DNA of 64,000 bases from Breviolum minutum Mf 1.05b.01 (lineage: Eukaryota; Sar; Dinophyceae; Suessiales; Symbiodiniaceae), in contig DF239026.1 of the NCBI GenBank assembly GCA_000507305.1, positions 249,571 through 313,570 on the forward strand, written 5' to 3'. The number at the start of each line of letters is the position of its first letter. The stretch's first letter is position 1. Shown here one piece after another: positions 31,793-42,503 of this stretch. A program made the position numbers and the translations under genes. The notes under the pieces were generated by a model. It was not told the origin of the DNA. It saw only the letters and a list, made by a program, of their open reading frames with translations, and did no database searches.

Positions 31793-31963
31793 ATTTTGGT
31801 CATGCCAACAAAGCAAGGCTGACAAATCTGGTGATATATGATATTTCATGACCTCCTTTTGTGCGCCGCGGGCAATGTGAGTTTGTCATCTCTCCTGCGG
31901 GGAAAAGACGAGTTTTCAGAGTGAAAAAATGGACCGAGAGAAAGTTCGAAACGGCAGGTGGTT

Positions 31964-32014
31964 AAGTTGGTTGATTGGTTGGTTGGTTGGTTGGTTTTGT
32001 TGGTTGATTGGTTG
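31964..32014. repeat. (GGTT)n microsatellite
   Basis: It is a near-continuous run of GGTT/GATT units. Confidence 0.85.
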
Positions 32015-32490
32015 CTTAGCAAAAGCAGTCAAAAAAAACAATTTCCGAGCTGGGGCCGCAAAATAGAAAAGAAGTGTGAAGCAATACACTGTGATTGAAA
32101 GTAGATGGCGATCTAAACTCCCAAAATGTAGCGATTTGTAAGGGGTCATGATAAAGCAAGACTAATGGGAGTGGCGAACGCCATCTACTTTCCGGGTGAT
32201 AGAAGGCCTTGTGTATTTATAGCAATAGATCGATTTGTCTACAGATGATGCTTCCAATATCATCCCGCAATGACCGAAGCTGTCGCAGGAAATACATCAA
32301 CTCCATGCGTGATCATACCTAGGGAAGAATAAGGGTGAAGAAAATGTTCGCAAATTTTTAAGGGACACACCAGTGAGCTTCATGATCCCAAAAAAGTGAC
32401 CCAAAAAGCAGCCTGAACAAAGAGGCGGGGTGTGATGAATGTCCCAAAAAAATGGATGGCTTTAAAGTCACCAAAAAAGTTGGCCGGAAT

Positions 32491-32625
32491 TGACCACTTC
32501 GAGGATCATCCCCAGTTATCAAGTAGTTCGTAACCCCCACATGTCACAAGCTATTTAGGCCATTTGGAAGGGGCCCCACAAGTTCCTTAGGGGACTTAGG
32601 AAAATCTACCCATGGTTCTAGGAAC
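32491..32625. repeat. Family F element, damaged
   Basis: It opens CCACTTCGAGGATCATCCCC and contains GGCCATTTGGAAGGGGCCCC and CCTTAGGGG as in the other F copies. No right arm is found. Confidence 0.5.
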
Positions 32626-32655
32626 CACGTATCCGTCCAAGTCCTCCTCATTGAG

Positions 32656-32691
32656 GCAAAGACAAGGACAAGGCTTCGAAACGAAACCGGG
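32656..32691 (+). CDS. Lys/Asp-rich mini-exon
   Basis: It lies after CTCATTGAG and before a GTGGCT donor. From the third base it reads KDKDKASKRNR. This is the first of a run of exons rich in K, R, D and E between 32.7 and 38.0 kb. Confidence 0.5.
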
Positions 32692-33186
32692 GTGGCTGAA
32701 TTGTGGTCGGCTCGGTTACCTGGTTGGGTTTGAAGAAAGTCAGAGAGTCACGGGAGGAAAGCAAACGTGAGATGGAAGTGATGCATGTAAATGATACATA
32801 TATGTGTGTACATATACATATATATATATATATATTGTTTGTTTGTTTTTTTGTACACATGTTTTTGACATGGGGATATTGATATGGTTTTTGTAGTTTT
32901 GATATCTCTCTGGCATGGATTATTGAGGATGCAAATGCTCAGCTGGAAAAAGTGGGTATTCATACCATACTATCATTCAACTGTGGAAGTGCCGGTCCTG
33001 TGTCCCGTTTTGGAGACATCCTATCAATTTATTTGAAAAATAGACGTATCTATCAATGGTTAGTTGGTGATTGATCAGGTTTGGGTGGATTTACTATTTT
33101 CAAGTTTCTACCCAAAGTGATTTCATCCCCTTCACTGGGATTCCAATCACAGAGGCTCAACCACCTGCCAAAGCACCAACCGCCAG

Positions 33187-33240
33187 GATCGTGATAAAGA
33201 TAAAGACAAGGCCAAAGTTGGTGGGGAATTTGTTGATGTT
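33187..33240 (+). CDS. Lys/Asp-rich mini-exon
   Basis: The exon is 54 nt, phase 0, after AACCGCCAG and before GTGAAT. It reads DRDKDKDKAKVGGEFVDV. Alternating DR/DK dipeptides are typical of spliceosome-associated RD/RE-rich tails. The 31 bases just upstream (AQPPAKAPTAR in another frame) may be a separate exon. Confidence 0.55.
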
Positions 33241-33920
33241 GTGAATACTCAGAAGGATTACGAATTCATTACTACCTGAGAAAAGGATGTTTAAAAAAGT
33301 GAACATCATCATCTTGAAGTTGGGAATCTAACTCAAAACCCATTGTGGTTTTGCAACTTCAACCTGGAAAACCCCCTGGAAAGCCAGGCTTCCCTGGAGT
33401 TCCCTTTAGCAGTTCGATTCGTCGGAGGATTCGTTTTGTTCATCCACTTGAAGCAGATGTAGTTTGATGGTTGGAATCTAATCCAAGGCTTTAGGCTGTG
33501 CTGTTTGTACACCTAAACGTAGAGTTGTTGGGAACCCTCCCCTTTTTCAACAAGCAAACCAACCGCGAATCTTGGCAACCTTCTTCTTTTTGAAGAGAAA
33601 ATTGTGTTTGAACTCAAAAAGCCACCCATTTTTCGGGGCTTATCTGTATGCTCACGTCATCTAATAGTCATGGAAAAACATCCCAGCTGGGCAAGAAACG
33701 AGGCCTTCATGGCCTACCGGGGCATTCTGGACGGTGATGTCCGTTTCAGATGGTGACGCCAAAATGTGTAAAAGAAAAGATAACCAGCCCCAGATGCGCA
33801 ATGCATGGCCTATTTACCTACATTTGACATTTACCATAGATTTAGGCCAAATGTAGGTAAATATACCATTAGCATCTGGGAGCTTGAACACTAAGTTAAG
33901 GCCGCCTTTAATTTTTTCAG

Positions 33921-33948
33921 GGAGAGCGAAACGAACCCTACCATGGAG
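33921..33948 (+). CDS. 28-nt micro-exon candidate
   Basis: It lies between a textbook acceptor (TTTAATTTTTTCAG) and a GTCTTG donor. The phase is unknown: GERNEPYHG or ESETNPTME are both possible. Its strong acceptor and position inside the K/R/D/E series are the support. Confidence 0.4.
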
Positions 33949-33985
33949 GTCTTGAATGAAGCACAATAGAAGCACCCATTTGCTA

Positions 33986-34148
33986 GGTGGTGTTTTTTTT
34001 CGATATATTTTTTTCGTATGTTCACCCAAAATCTGGAGGAAGCTTACCGAGTTAACGAAGAGGTTTTTTCCGGTGGGGTGGATCCAGAAACTGGCTGCTG
34101 GTGTTTCTGATCTTGATGTTGATTTTTTTCTAACGTTCACTTCTCCAG
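33986..34148 (+). repeat. Family A-derived intron before RD-rich exon
   Basis: It starts TTGCTAG/GTGGTGTTTTTTT, keeps the GTATGTTCACCCAAAATC centre and ends GTTCACTTCTCCAG against the next exon. The right arm is no longer recognisable as family A. Confidence 0.45.
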
Positions 34149-34210
34149 GATCGAGATCGGCGTGGCAAAGATCGCGATCGTAGTCGTGACAAGGAGACCG
34201 GGGCTCCGTG
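34149..34210 (+). CDS. Arg/Asp-rich exon
   Basis: It follows CACTTCTCCAG and reads DRDRRGKDRDRSRDKETGAP, then W, to a GTATCT donor. RD, KD and RS dipeptides give a U1-70K- or RNPS1-like basic-acidic tract, which mediates protein and RNA contacts in splicing factors. The end phase with this donor is 2, which does not join cleanly to the exon at 34459; a GC donor 8-9 bp earlier would restore phase 0. Confidence 0.65.
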
Positions 34211-34458
34211 GTATCTTTAGGGATGTTTGATGGTTTTTAGAGCCCAGCATTACACCCCTGAAGACGAATATGGAACCTAAAACTGGTTCTCCTATGTGTT
34301 TTTTTCCGAAATGGCGTGAAGCAAATTATTATGTGCAAATTATTCACCTGGCCACATGGAGAGAGTTTTTTTCGTAGAATGGTTTTTTCCAAGGCAATGC
34401 TGCAGAATCCCCAAATTTCCACTTCTCGAAATCTTCGTGGAATCCATCCCTTGTTTAG

Positions 34459-34620
34459 GACAAGGATCGTAAGCGAGACAAAGATCGGAACGAAAAGACC
34501 AAAGACAAAGACAAGAAGGTGCAGAGCATCACCTCGGTGGAGCATGGTGGTGCGTTTGAAATAGGAAAAGATCGGACCAAACAAAAGGGACCGACCTACC
34601 AAAAACAAAGAGAGGCCTCA
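34459..34620 (+). CDS. Lys/Arg/Asp/Glu-rich exon
   Basis: The exon is 162 nt, 54 codons, phase 0, between CCCTTGTTTAG and a perfect GTAAGT donor that leads into a family A arm. It reads DKDRKRDKDRNEKTKDKDKK, then VQSITSVEHGGAFEIGKDR, then TKQKGPTYQKQREAS. The first half continues the charged tract, and the second half looks more like folded sequence. This is the best-defined exon in the series and anchors the gene's frame. Confidence 0.7.
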
Positions 34621-34722
34621 GTAAGTAGGTGGTGGTTTTTTATTTAGATGTGTTTTATCATTTTTCAATGTTCACCCCAACTTAAATGGAGATGAAGCCA
34701 TTTTGACTCAAAACCACCACCT
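34621..34722 (+). repeat. Family A element at a splice donor
   Basis: GTAAGTAGGTGGTGGTTTTT begins exactly at the exon edge, and the right arm (TTTTGACTCAAAACCACCACC) is damaged. The acceptor has apparently moved downstream. Confidence 0.6.
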
Positions 34723-35004
34723 CATTGAATTTTTTCAAAATCTGTGCTGTCATCCTAGTGGTCACGGTTGCATTCTGTTTCAAATCACATGCAAAATCAA
34801 AGGAATGTGATATATTGAATCCGTGTGTATATGTACATGAGATTGATTGAGGCCTTATTGTTGTTGTGCCCTTCACTCGCTTCTTGGTTTCGTGTCATCG
34901 CAATTTAGTAGCCTGCTTCTGTTGACTGGAAATGAGGAATGATGAAGTTCTGTAGAAACCAAGTCGCCGGCGTCGCTGCTAAATTTTAGAGACATGGCTT
35001 TCAG

Positions 35005-35055
35005 GAGAAGGAGAAAGACAAGGAAAGAGAAAGAGATTCTTGGGCTAGATTTGGC
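35005..35055 (+). CDS. Glu/Lys-rich exon
   Basis: After ATGGCTTTCAG it reads EKEKDKERERDSWARFG. A GC donor (TTTG/GCTGCT) lies just before a (GAT)15 run. The 3' edge is uncertain: the run would encode Asp in another frame. Confidence 0.5.
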
Positions 35056-35058
35056 TGC

Positions 35059-35059
<1 letters not shown>

Positions 35060-35097
<38 letters not shown>

Positions 35098-35106
35098 CGA
35101 TGATGA
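35060..35106. repeat. (GAT)n microsatellite
   Basis: It is about 15 GAT units with one GAC/GAA change, right after the Glu/Lys-rich exon. If translated in the frame of the overlapping open stretch it gives poly-Asp. Confidence 0.9.
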
Positions 35107-35689
35107 AGATGGTTTGGCCGGATTCCTGCAAGATCCTGCCAGATTGCTTGTTTATGTTGTAACAGCCTTGAATCCATCGTTACGTGCTGATTCACAGGTT
35201 GGTGGTTTACTATTCTAGGCATATTCCCCAAACAATCATCTGTAGGTTGACTCAATCAAAAGACCGAAGGGGAAAATCCACTGGTTATGGACAGAAAATC
35301 TACGTTTGTTTTTTGGGTGGATATTTTGTTGACCCCAACACTTTGACAAAAATGAACCCATTTGTGACTCATATTTTCCGGGTAGCAAAGCCACCCTTTT
35401 CGAAAATTGATTCTGAGAGGGGAACTTTGGAGACATCCTTCCAAGTTCATCACCGTTTTCCCGAAAGTTCTATGTAAATCCAAGAGGAATCTACCAAAAA
35501 ACACCGAGAATAAAGACAGAAATACCTGGAAAAACATTATTCGAAGATGTGTTTTGCACCTTTTACAAATCATCAAAAGCTGTGACTTGACATATCTTCC
35601 CAAGTAATCCCTCATGCCTTTAGGTAACTTGGGGTTCGGATATTTTTAGATGTAAGGGCCTAAGGGTTGCCTCCGTAACGCACTTACAG

Positions 35690-35770
35690 AAGTGGAAGTT
35701 CGACGGCACCGTAGTTCAGCTTTCGAGGAAAAGGAGAAACAGAAAGAACTGGAGCTTCAACAGGCCTTGT
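35690..35770 (+). CDS. Glu/Lys/Gln-rich exon
   Basis: After the acceptor CGCACTTACAG it reads VEVRRHRSSAFEEKEKQKEL, then ELQQALFR, from the third base. EEKEKQKELELQQ is a predicted single long helix or coiled coil. The 3' edge is uncertain, near a run of A. Confidence 0.6.
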
Positions 35771-35892
35771 TCCGAAAAAAAAATCCCGATGGAAGGGGAG
35801 GAAAAAAAATGAGGGGAGCAACTCACCTTCACTTTTTTGGAAAGTAGTGACCCCAACAGTCAGAGGCCTGGCCTCCTGAAACACGTCAGACA

Positions 35893-35990
35893 TACTCCCC
35901 GGAAAACTAACGAATGTCGCTTGAAAATTAATGGTTGGTTCAGATGCATTTCCTATTAAAACAGTCCTTTTTAGGGGACATGTTAGTGTA
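35893..35990. repeat. Family D element
   Basis: It runs from TACTCCCCGGAAAACTAACG to AGGGGACATGTTAGTGTA. Inner sequence matches the copy at 48.25 kb. Confidence 0.7.
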
Positions 35991-36874
35991 CAAGACACTG
36001 GTGTTGGAAAAATTCCTTGAATTGAGGCCCCAGGCATTGGGCATTGGGAGGATGTTCCTAAGAAATTATAGGGTATGTCTCTAATGTATATGGGTTGTAA
36101 ACCCCCTTGTACATCAGTGATAAGTGCATTGTACTCCCGTAACACCACGTGCTTTCAGAGAAAACCCATCGTCTTAGAGGGAACGCACTCGTTGCTGTGT
36201 TGTCGCAACATTTCCATCACAAATTGATTTGTCAAAAATGTATGGGCATTACAATCTTATCCAATTTTGTCACAGGTCTTGTTTTCAAATCCTACAATCA
36301 TGCATGCAAATGCAACACATGTTTTTCATTGAACTTGAAAATTTCACGAAAGCTGGAATTTTATCAATATAATTCCTCCACAATTTGCAAGGTCCATGGT
36401 CCATGGTGGACCCATCACTTGTCCTGGCCTTTTGTTCCATTGCCCTTAGTGATCGAGTTCTGAAGGTTTCCGAAAAAAAAATCACCAAAATTTGGGTCTG
36501 ATCATGACGGATGATTCCAAAAATACTCTCCGGGGCAAATCTTTGGGGTGAGGTATTTTTTGTTGTTGGGTGGTTGTTGTTTCGGAACAGCAAACGGATG
36601 AGTGTTCTGGAGGGTGAATGACGTCTCACTAGTGTTTAGGACCATTTGTGAAAAATGCTCCTTTAGGATTAGGGTGAAGTTTCTCACAAGGATGAACTCA
36701 GATCATTGCTTGGAGCAGATGTTTTGGAGGGGTGGGATGTGTTTTTTTTTCCAGGAATAGCGGTCATCCACCTCACCCCACATGAATGGCATTTTTGTTC
36801 GTATAGGGGATCCCAAAAATCAACCCATCACTTTTCCAGACGAAAGACTTCTCCGGAATTCCCTCGGGCTGTAG

Positions 36875-36916
36875 GAAGCAGAGAAGGCCATTGCAGAAGC
36901 TGCAGCAAAGGCGGAG
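36875..36916 (+). CDS. Ala/Glu-rich mini-exon
   Basis: The exon is 42 nt, phase 0, after CGGGCTGTAG and before GTGGAG. It reads EAEKAIAEAAAKAE, a short helix-forming repeat. Confidence 0.6.
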
Positions 36917-37911
36917 GTGGAGTGGTTTTTCCAATGGAGGGGAGGTCGTCGACCCCTAGAACTTGGAACTGTTCAGGTGATTTTTATGTTCTAAGATTAT
37001 GAACTATCATAATCATTACTTTGGGAAATATGTTTGAAGGGAACTTGTTCAAGCATCTTGAGCAAATCTCAGAAAACTTGTCGTTCCCTAGCAAAAATGC
37101 ATTCCCTAGGTCTTGGCTGAGGTTCTCTCTAATTTTGAGACAGATACACCAGATGGATTCTGGGGGCATCAGCAAGAATCAGTATTCTTATATTTTTAAT
37201 TAGGAAATCCCTATAAACCTCCACTTGCCACTGTTACTGGGAAGGGGGGAGCATCTCAAGCTATAATCATGTCATAGGGGTCGTCTTTTTTTTCGGGAAA
37301 ACCGTCCTCCCTTTGTCAAAATGGCCTCAACAAAAAAAACCAGACTCTGGGAAGGATTCGAAGCAATAAAAGATAGAAATTGGACCATCCAGAAGAAGTG
37401 ACCAATGCTATGAAATTTAGGAGTTATCGATCAGCATCTCTTTTCCATGAGGACTTCGCAGTTGGACAAAAACTCATTGAAGTCAAAAAAATCCTTCAAA
37501 AGGCACCCAAACAAAAAAGAATCTCCGGTCACAAAACCGACTCGTGACGGTCCGTGGTGTGTTTTTGCAAAAACCCTTAGGAATTTGAATCGGCATGCCT
37601 TGGCCAACCCTTGGTTGGTTGAATGTTGGAATGATGGATTGTGAAAAACCCGCTTACAAAGAAAAAACAACCAACCAAGAACGAGTGAAGTGCGAAAATT
37701 CCCACTAAAACTGATTCAACCGTTAGTGTTGTTTCAAGTACTTGTGGGTCAAAAGGGAATTGTTTGTTTTTTGAAACATCAACCGTAAAGGATTGAAATG
37801 ATCATTTCTTCAAACCTTTTTGTTGTTGGTGATGTTTTTTATGGGTGGACATCTCGTCGCAAAGCCTTCGGTTCCTATCTCTGTCATGAACCATCACTAG
37901 TTGCCCCCCAG

Positions 37912-37969
37912 GCTGAAAAGCCTCCTTCACGCAGTTGTAGCAGAGAAAGTCGTCGCTGGGACGGAAGGG
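37912..37969 (+). CDS. Arg/Ser-rich exon
   Basis: It lies after TTGCCCCCCAG and before a GTGAAA donor. It reads AEKPPSRSCSRESRRWDGR. The RS/RE dipeptides agree with a splicing-factor-like protein and with the charged exons upstream. Confidence 0.6.
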
Positions 37970-38159
37970 GTGAAATCTGGTTGAAGGTGAAATGTGTCAA
38001 GGAAAAAAGACTGGGAACAGATGTGAAGTGACGTGGAAAGACTGGGAACAAGCTCACCAAACAAACGGAAAATTCTCACTCAGATCAATGCTTAAGCTTT
38101 CAACTTTTGAGGATGACTAAGACTAAGATTTAGTTATTTGCTGTTTGTTTAAGGTGATG

Positions 38160-38235
38160 TTTACCTTTCTGCCATGGTAGATCACCATTTCTAGCCACCA
38201 TTTGGGGAATACTTTTTTCCAACCACCGAACAATC
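38160..38235. repeat. Family E repeat, degraded
   Basis: It carries TGCCATGGTAGATCACC, CCACCATTTGGGGAATA and TTTTTTCCAACCACCGAAC. Confidence 0.5.
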
Positions 38236-38317
38236 CAATCAAAATAATCAGACATGCAAACTTTCAATTGTGAAGAGAGAAATTAAATAGACGAAAAAGG
38301 GTTATTGAAGTGGTTTA

Positions 38318-38866
38318 GACTGCCCATGATTGAATGGTACTTGACGTGCAACTGGATCGAGGGCATGGTCCCGTACTATTTTGACGAGGCCCGGAGAGGT
38401 TTGCCAACCGGCGGAGACCTGTCTCATTTGTGAAAGCAAGTTCTGCTGCATCCAGCAGTGCAGCAACCGACAAACGTGCAGAACTTTCCACTTTCTTGCA
38501 AGGAGATGGGTCATTTGTCCCTTTCGTTCCGCATTCTTCTTCTTTAGATTCTATGTCAGAGGAAGACATAGACAGAGTGCTGGAACCAGTCGGGCAACAG
38601 TGCAGACGGATGGTGTCTACGAAATCCAGCAAAAACAGCACTTCCTGATCCTCTCACTCTCTGAGTTGAACGTCTATCGTCAAGCTTCTCTCCATCCCCA
38701 CGAGTGTGTCCCAGCAAAAGGTGACCCTGTCAACAAAATCAAAAGTTGCGAATACGACGAGGTTCCAAAAAGGAATGCAGCCGGCGGACTTTATTATCTA
38801 CACAGGGAAATACTCCTGACGCTTCATAAGAATATCAGTGTTGGAGATGTTGTGTTTGTTTAAGGT
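38318..38866 (+). other. Coding-like island, frames disagree
   Basis: Three + frames each hold a protein-like part: WIEGMVPYYFDEARRGLPTG early, then STFLQGDGSFVPFVPHSSSL with DSMSEEDIDRVLEPVGQQC in the middle, and HPHECVPAKGDPVNKIKSCE late (stop at about 38861). A frameshifted relic of one longer protein, or two to three exons, would both explain this. No domain is recognised. Confidence 0.4.
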
Positions 38867-39307
38867 GTATTTATCACAGTTTTATGATTGAGTTGTTTGA
38901 AATCGTTTGTGGAATTGTAAAACCCACTGTGATCCTTGGAAAACATCTTGAACTTTCAGCACATCTTGCGGATCCGGTGGGCTCATAGAATGCGGATCAT
39001 GACTTCAACTTAAGCTGAAAGTCCAGGTCAAGATGTGAAAACAGCATAGTTATTAACCGTTTTTTGCCATTTTTTTTTGCAATATCACTAGACTTGAAAG
39101 AAGATGCTGCAAATCTCAAAAAAAAAGTGTTTTGCAGCTATATGGCCCTTATGAACTATATTTGGACACGGTTGTGGTGCTCCACTTTCCAGGGGAGTGC
39201 ATCCACTTTCCAGTCAGCCCAGGTGACAGTACCGACATGCCAAAGCGGCCCACGGGACACCAGGCATGCCCTTTTTTGACACATGTTTGAATCTGATTTT
39301 GTTTCAG

Positions 39308-39368
39308 GGTTTCTTTGGCAGCCTACATCCTCCGAATTTGTGTTTCAGTTAAATCGGCAATTTTTCAG
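39308..39368 (+). CDS. Exon, unknown protein
   Basis: It lies between TTTTGTTTCAG and a consensus GTAATA donor. From the third base it reads FLWQPTSSEFVFQLNRQFF. Both splice sites are strong. No family is recognised. Confidence 0.5.
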
Positions 39369-39751
39369 GTAATATTGGAACAAGGTTGCCAAGATAAACG
39401 ACCCAAACAACCCATATCATGGAAGGTGATATTGGGAAAAAAGTCACCCCATATCAAAGGGATTTGTTTTCCAAGAGGATCTGTTTATTCCCGGCGGATC
39501 CGCAAGTTTAAACACGTCCAAAGGCGTCAAAATCTTCCCGAGGATGCAATTTCCAGGATCTTTTTGGTGTGGCTGGTGCCTAAAACCCAAAAAGTGCCCA
39601 TGCAAGTCGAAAAAAACGAAAGATACACTTGTGAGTTTTGATGTTTGGAGGATGAGAAGTCGTGTCTGGGGTTCCCAAAAATCATGCATTTTCGCGTTGG
39701 AAAATTCCCAAAGATTCCGGGACTTTAAGCCGAAAATGCCAAAATTCAGAA

Positions 39752-39853
39752 GTAGGTAGTGGTTTCAAATATTTTTATTTTCATCCTGGCCCTACCTGGG
39801 GAAATGATGAAATTTGACTAATATTTTTCAAATGGGTTGAAACCACCAACTAG
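39752..39853. repeat. Family A element
   Basis: It runs from GTAGGTAGTGGTTTCAAATA to GGGTTGAAACCACCAACTAG with an intact ACCTGGGGAAATGATG centre. Confidence 0.75.
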
Positions 39854-40265
39854 AAAAGAAAATCTGAAACTTCAGAGTTGCCATGGCTTCTGAGTATAAT
39901 GAAGCATGCAGGATCGAGCATCGTGGTGTTTTAGTATATGTCCCAACAAAGTTCCCGTGGATAGTGGACTCGCCAAAGAAACGGCTGTTTATGTTGGAAA
40001 AAATCTGAAAATCTTAAACGAGGCCTGAAGGGCCTGAAGCTTATCTTCTGTGAAAGCTTTCAAAAAGGGACCCTATCTTAAGGGTGAAGATGGGTGGACC
40101 CCCCACAAGTGAAGGGTGGAGGTTTCTCCGTTTTTGTTGTTGTTGCTTTGGGAATACACTCAAACCCACATGTAAAGAAACTGCTGCAAAGTCACCCATT
40201 TGTTTTTTTTGGTGGGTTCATTCTAACCAGCAGATTCTTAAAAAAACATCGGCATGAAATGAATC

Positions 40266-40266
<1 letters not shown>

Positions 40267-40298
<32 letters not shown>

Positions 40299-40299
40299 G
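40267..40299. repeat. (ATC)n microsatellite
   Basis: It is a clean run of ATC units. Confidence 0.9.
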
Positions 40300-41399
40300 A
40301 TAAGTTTGGCTATATCCGCACTATACTCCCATTTTAGGTCTGACTTTCCACTACTGGGAATGCCTTCAAGTAGTAGTCAATCCGCCTTCATGATCTCTGT
40401 TCAATAGATTTTCACTTTCCCCTTTCCACCAAAACCTTGAAGAATATGTCTCTAGGTCATATCTTCAAACGATCTTGAAAAACCCTAGATACCTAGAGGG
40501 GAAAAAAGTGGTCCGCGTTGATGCCAGCATGGTTTTAAAGGAGTAGTGACCAACACCATGGTTGTTTGCTGAATAATTGGGGATTGTACTACCCAAAATA
40601 TATAGATAATATAATAAACCATTCTAAAGATCCCTATGAACCAACCAGTATAATTGGAATGGCATAAAAGTGTTTGAAGCTTGCTTAAATGGCTGGATTA
40701 GAATCTCAACCACTTGAGATTTCACCCTTCAGCGCCAGCCTTGCTGAGCCAGGCTTCTCCTTCCCCGCAGAGGTTTCATGGCTTTCACGGTTGAAAGAAG
40801 GGATGGAGAAGAAAAAACGGATGCACAAACATTCACAATGCAGTAAAACCTGTTTTGTGTTAAATGGGATGCTTAGGAAAGAAACACAGTTGAGTTGAAA
40901 TAGGAAAGTTTCACCAATATCTTGAGCGTATGATTTTGTGTCCATCAGTATGGAAACCCGTGTGGATCAAAAGTGATGTTTCGACCGAGGCAACATAGAG
41001 AAAATCGTTCTTGCTTTGTGGTTTTATTTTGAAGGTCATTTTTTCAGGGGGGAGTAGCTTCCGTCAACATCAGAGACTACCCGAAAAATCATTGGGTCTA
41101 AAATGGCATGGTTTCAGTTTAGAGAAAGTTGGCATCTTTGAAAAGGGGGAAAGGCTGATTTTCTTCTCAACATCCAACAGTTGAAGAGAAAAAACGACGA
41201 TTTTAACGGTGGTTTGCTAAAAAAAGGAAACGCTTTTTCCACTAGCTGTATTTTTTTGACATTGTGAATGACAACTTGATGTGGCTGGAATCTCTAGAGT
41301 TAAGCCAGCCACCATGGGTGCTGAGAGCATGAACCCCCCCAACTTGTTGTCCAATCTTTCTTTCGGATCTTGGAGCCTTTTTTACCTCACCAACACGCT

Positions 41400-41512
41400 A
41401 TCCTCCCCAAAGTTTAACCATTTGCCCCTGAAAAATGATGGTTGGAAGACAATCCTTTCCCTTTGTGATGGCCTATTTTCAGGGGTGAGCTGTTAAACTT
41501 TAGGTACACAGT
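41400..41512. repeat. Family K element
   Basis: It starts ATCCTCCCCAAAGTTTAAC and ends CAGGGGTGAGCTGTTAAAC, then TTTAGG. Confidence 0.6.
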
Positions 41513-41732
41513 CAATGAGATGGATTTCGCCAAATTGACGAAGCCATGATTTCTGTAATGTGAGAATGTGTATGGAGCACCTACCCTTTGATAAAATGAA
41601 AGAAAACTAGGCTGGGAAATAGATCTACACCCTGGAAGATTAACATGGAACCTACAAATCAGCCATTTAGAAAGGAAAACGATCTGAACCAAACCTCCAA
41701 GATTATGTTCCAGCCGTTAATTTTCAGTGGTG

Positions 41733-41828
41733 TACCCGCCAGGGAACTAACATATCCCCTACCAAGGCACTTTTGAGTCGATGATTTTCCTTTTCCCCAG
41801 GTGGGATATGTGAATTCCCTGGAGGGTA
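41733..41828. repeat. Family C element
   Basis: It runs from TACCCGCCAGGGAACTAACA to GGGATATGTGAATTCCCTGG, then AGGGTA. Confidence 0.75.
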
Positions 41829-42003
41829 ATGCTTTTGATACCAATTTTCCATCTTCCAAATATCTTTGCCTTCATCATCTGAAGTTGCCACCAGGAAGTC
41901 ACACAGCACCAGTGGTGTGACCATCGCGCCTCCGGTGGGGAGTTTTAACGGGGGGGGGAAGGAAGGTAACAGCTATGAATCGTGTGTTTTTTGTTGAGGT
42001 AAA

Positions 42004-42116
42004 TATATGGATGTTTCCGAAAATAGTAGGTTTTTGCCCCCAAATCATCCATTTTAATGTGGTTTTCCATTATTTTCACCATCCATTTTGGGGTACCTAT
42101 TTTTGGAAACACCGAA
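42004..42116. repeat. Family B element
   Basis: It runs from ATATGGATGTTTCCGAAAAT to GGGTACCTATTTTTGGAAAC, then ACC. Confidence 0.7.
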
Positions 42117-42487
42117 ATGTAACCAAAGGTCGGTTGATAGTGAACTTGGCCCACCTGAGGAGGTCGTCTTTTGAGTTGAGTGGTTTTTTTAGATGGGTTC
42201 ACCACAAGAAACAAAAAGACCTTTTTAGGTCCCTTGAATTACCTTGCCGGTTTGCCGGTTGGTAAGATTCATGGCATTTTTCTGGGTTTTTTTCTAGTTG
42301 AGTCGTAAAGTCGTTTGACTATTTTAGCGGCACTTGCCAGCCTCGCAACCAACTCGTTGAGTTTAATAGAGCCCCAAGATTTTGACCATTGCGCGCCGTC
42401 AAAAAAGGCCAAAAATGCATGGGCAATGGTTTCTGTTTGTTTTTATTTATATTCTTTAATTATTCCTAATTGTATACATATGTGAAT

Positions 42488-42503
42488 ATATATATATATA
42501 TAC
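42488..42503. repeat. (AT)n microsatellite
   Basis: It is a short pure AT run. Confidence 0.8.

Larger units (their letters stand above)
27320..32640. other. Long interval with few coding signals
   Basis: It contains family A at 28.22, 28.77 and 31.67, D at 29.95, H at 30.21 and CAAC/GGTT microsatellites at 31.0 and 32.0 kb. A possible exon near 28.41-28.50 kb (MEDSSPTFIPLGEALLKYLN) has good protein character but no firm edges. Minus-strand open frames at 27.6-28.0, 29.7-30.2 and 30.5-31.05 kb run through repeats and are not called. Confidence 0.45.

Noticed and set aside
33808..33872. TACCTACATTTG...CAAATGTAGGTA inverted repeat, with similar sequence at 24.9-25.15 kb
   Set aside because: It is a real palindrome, but copies are too few and variable here to define a family; noted only.
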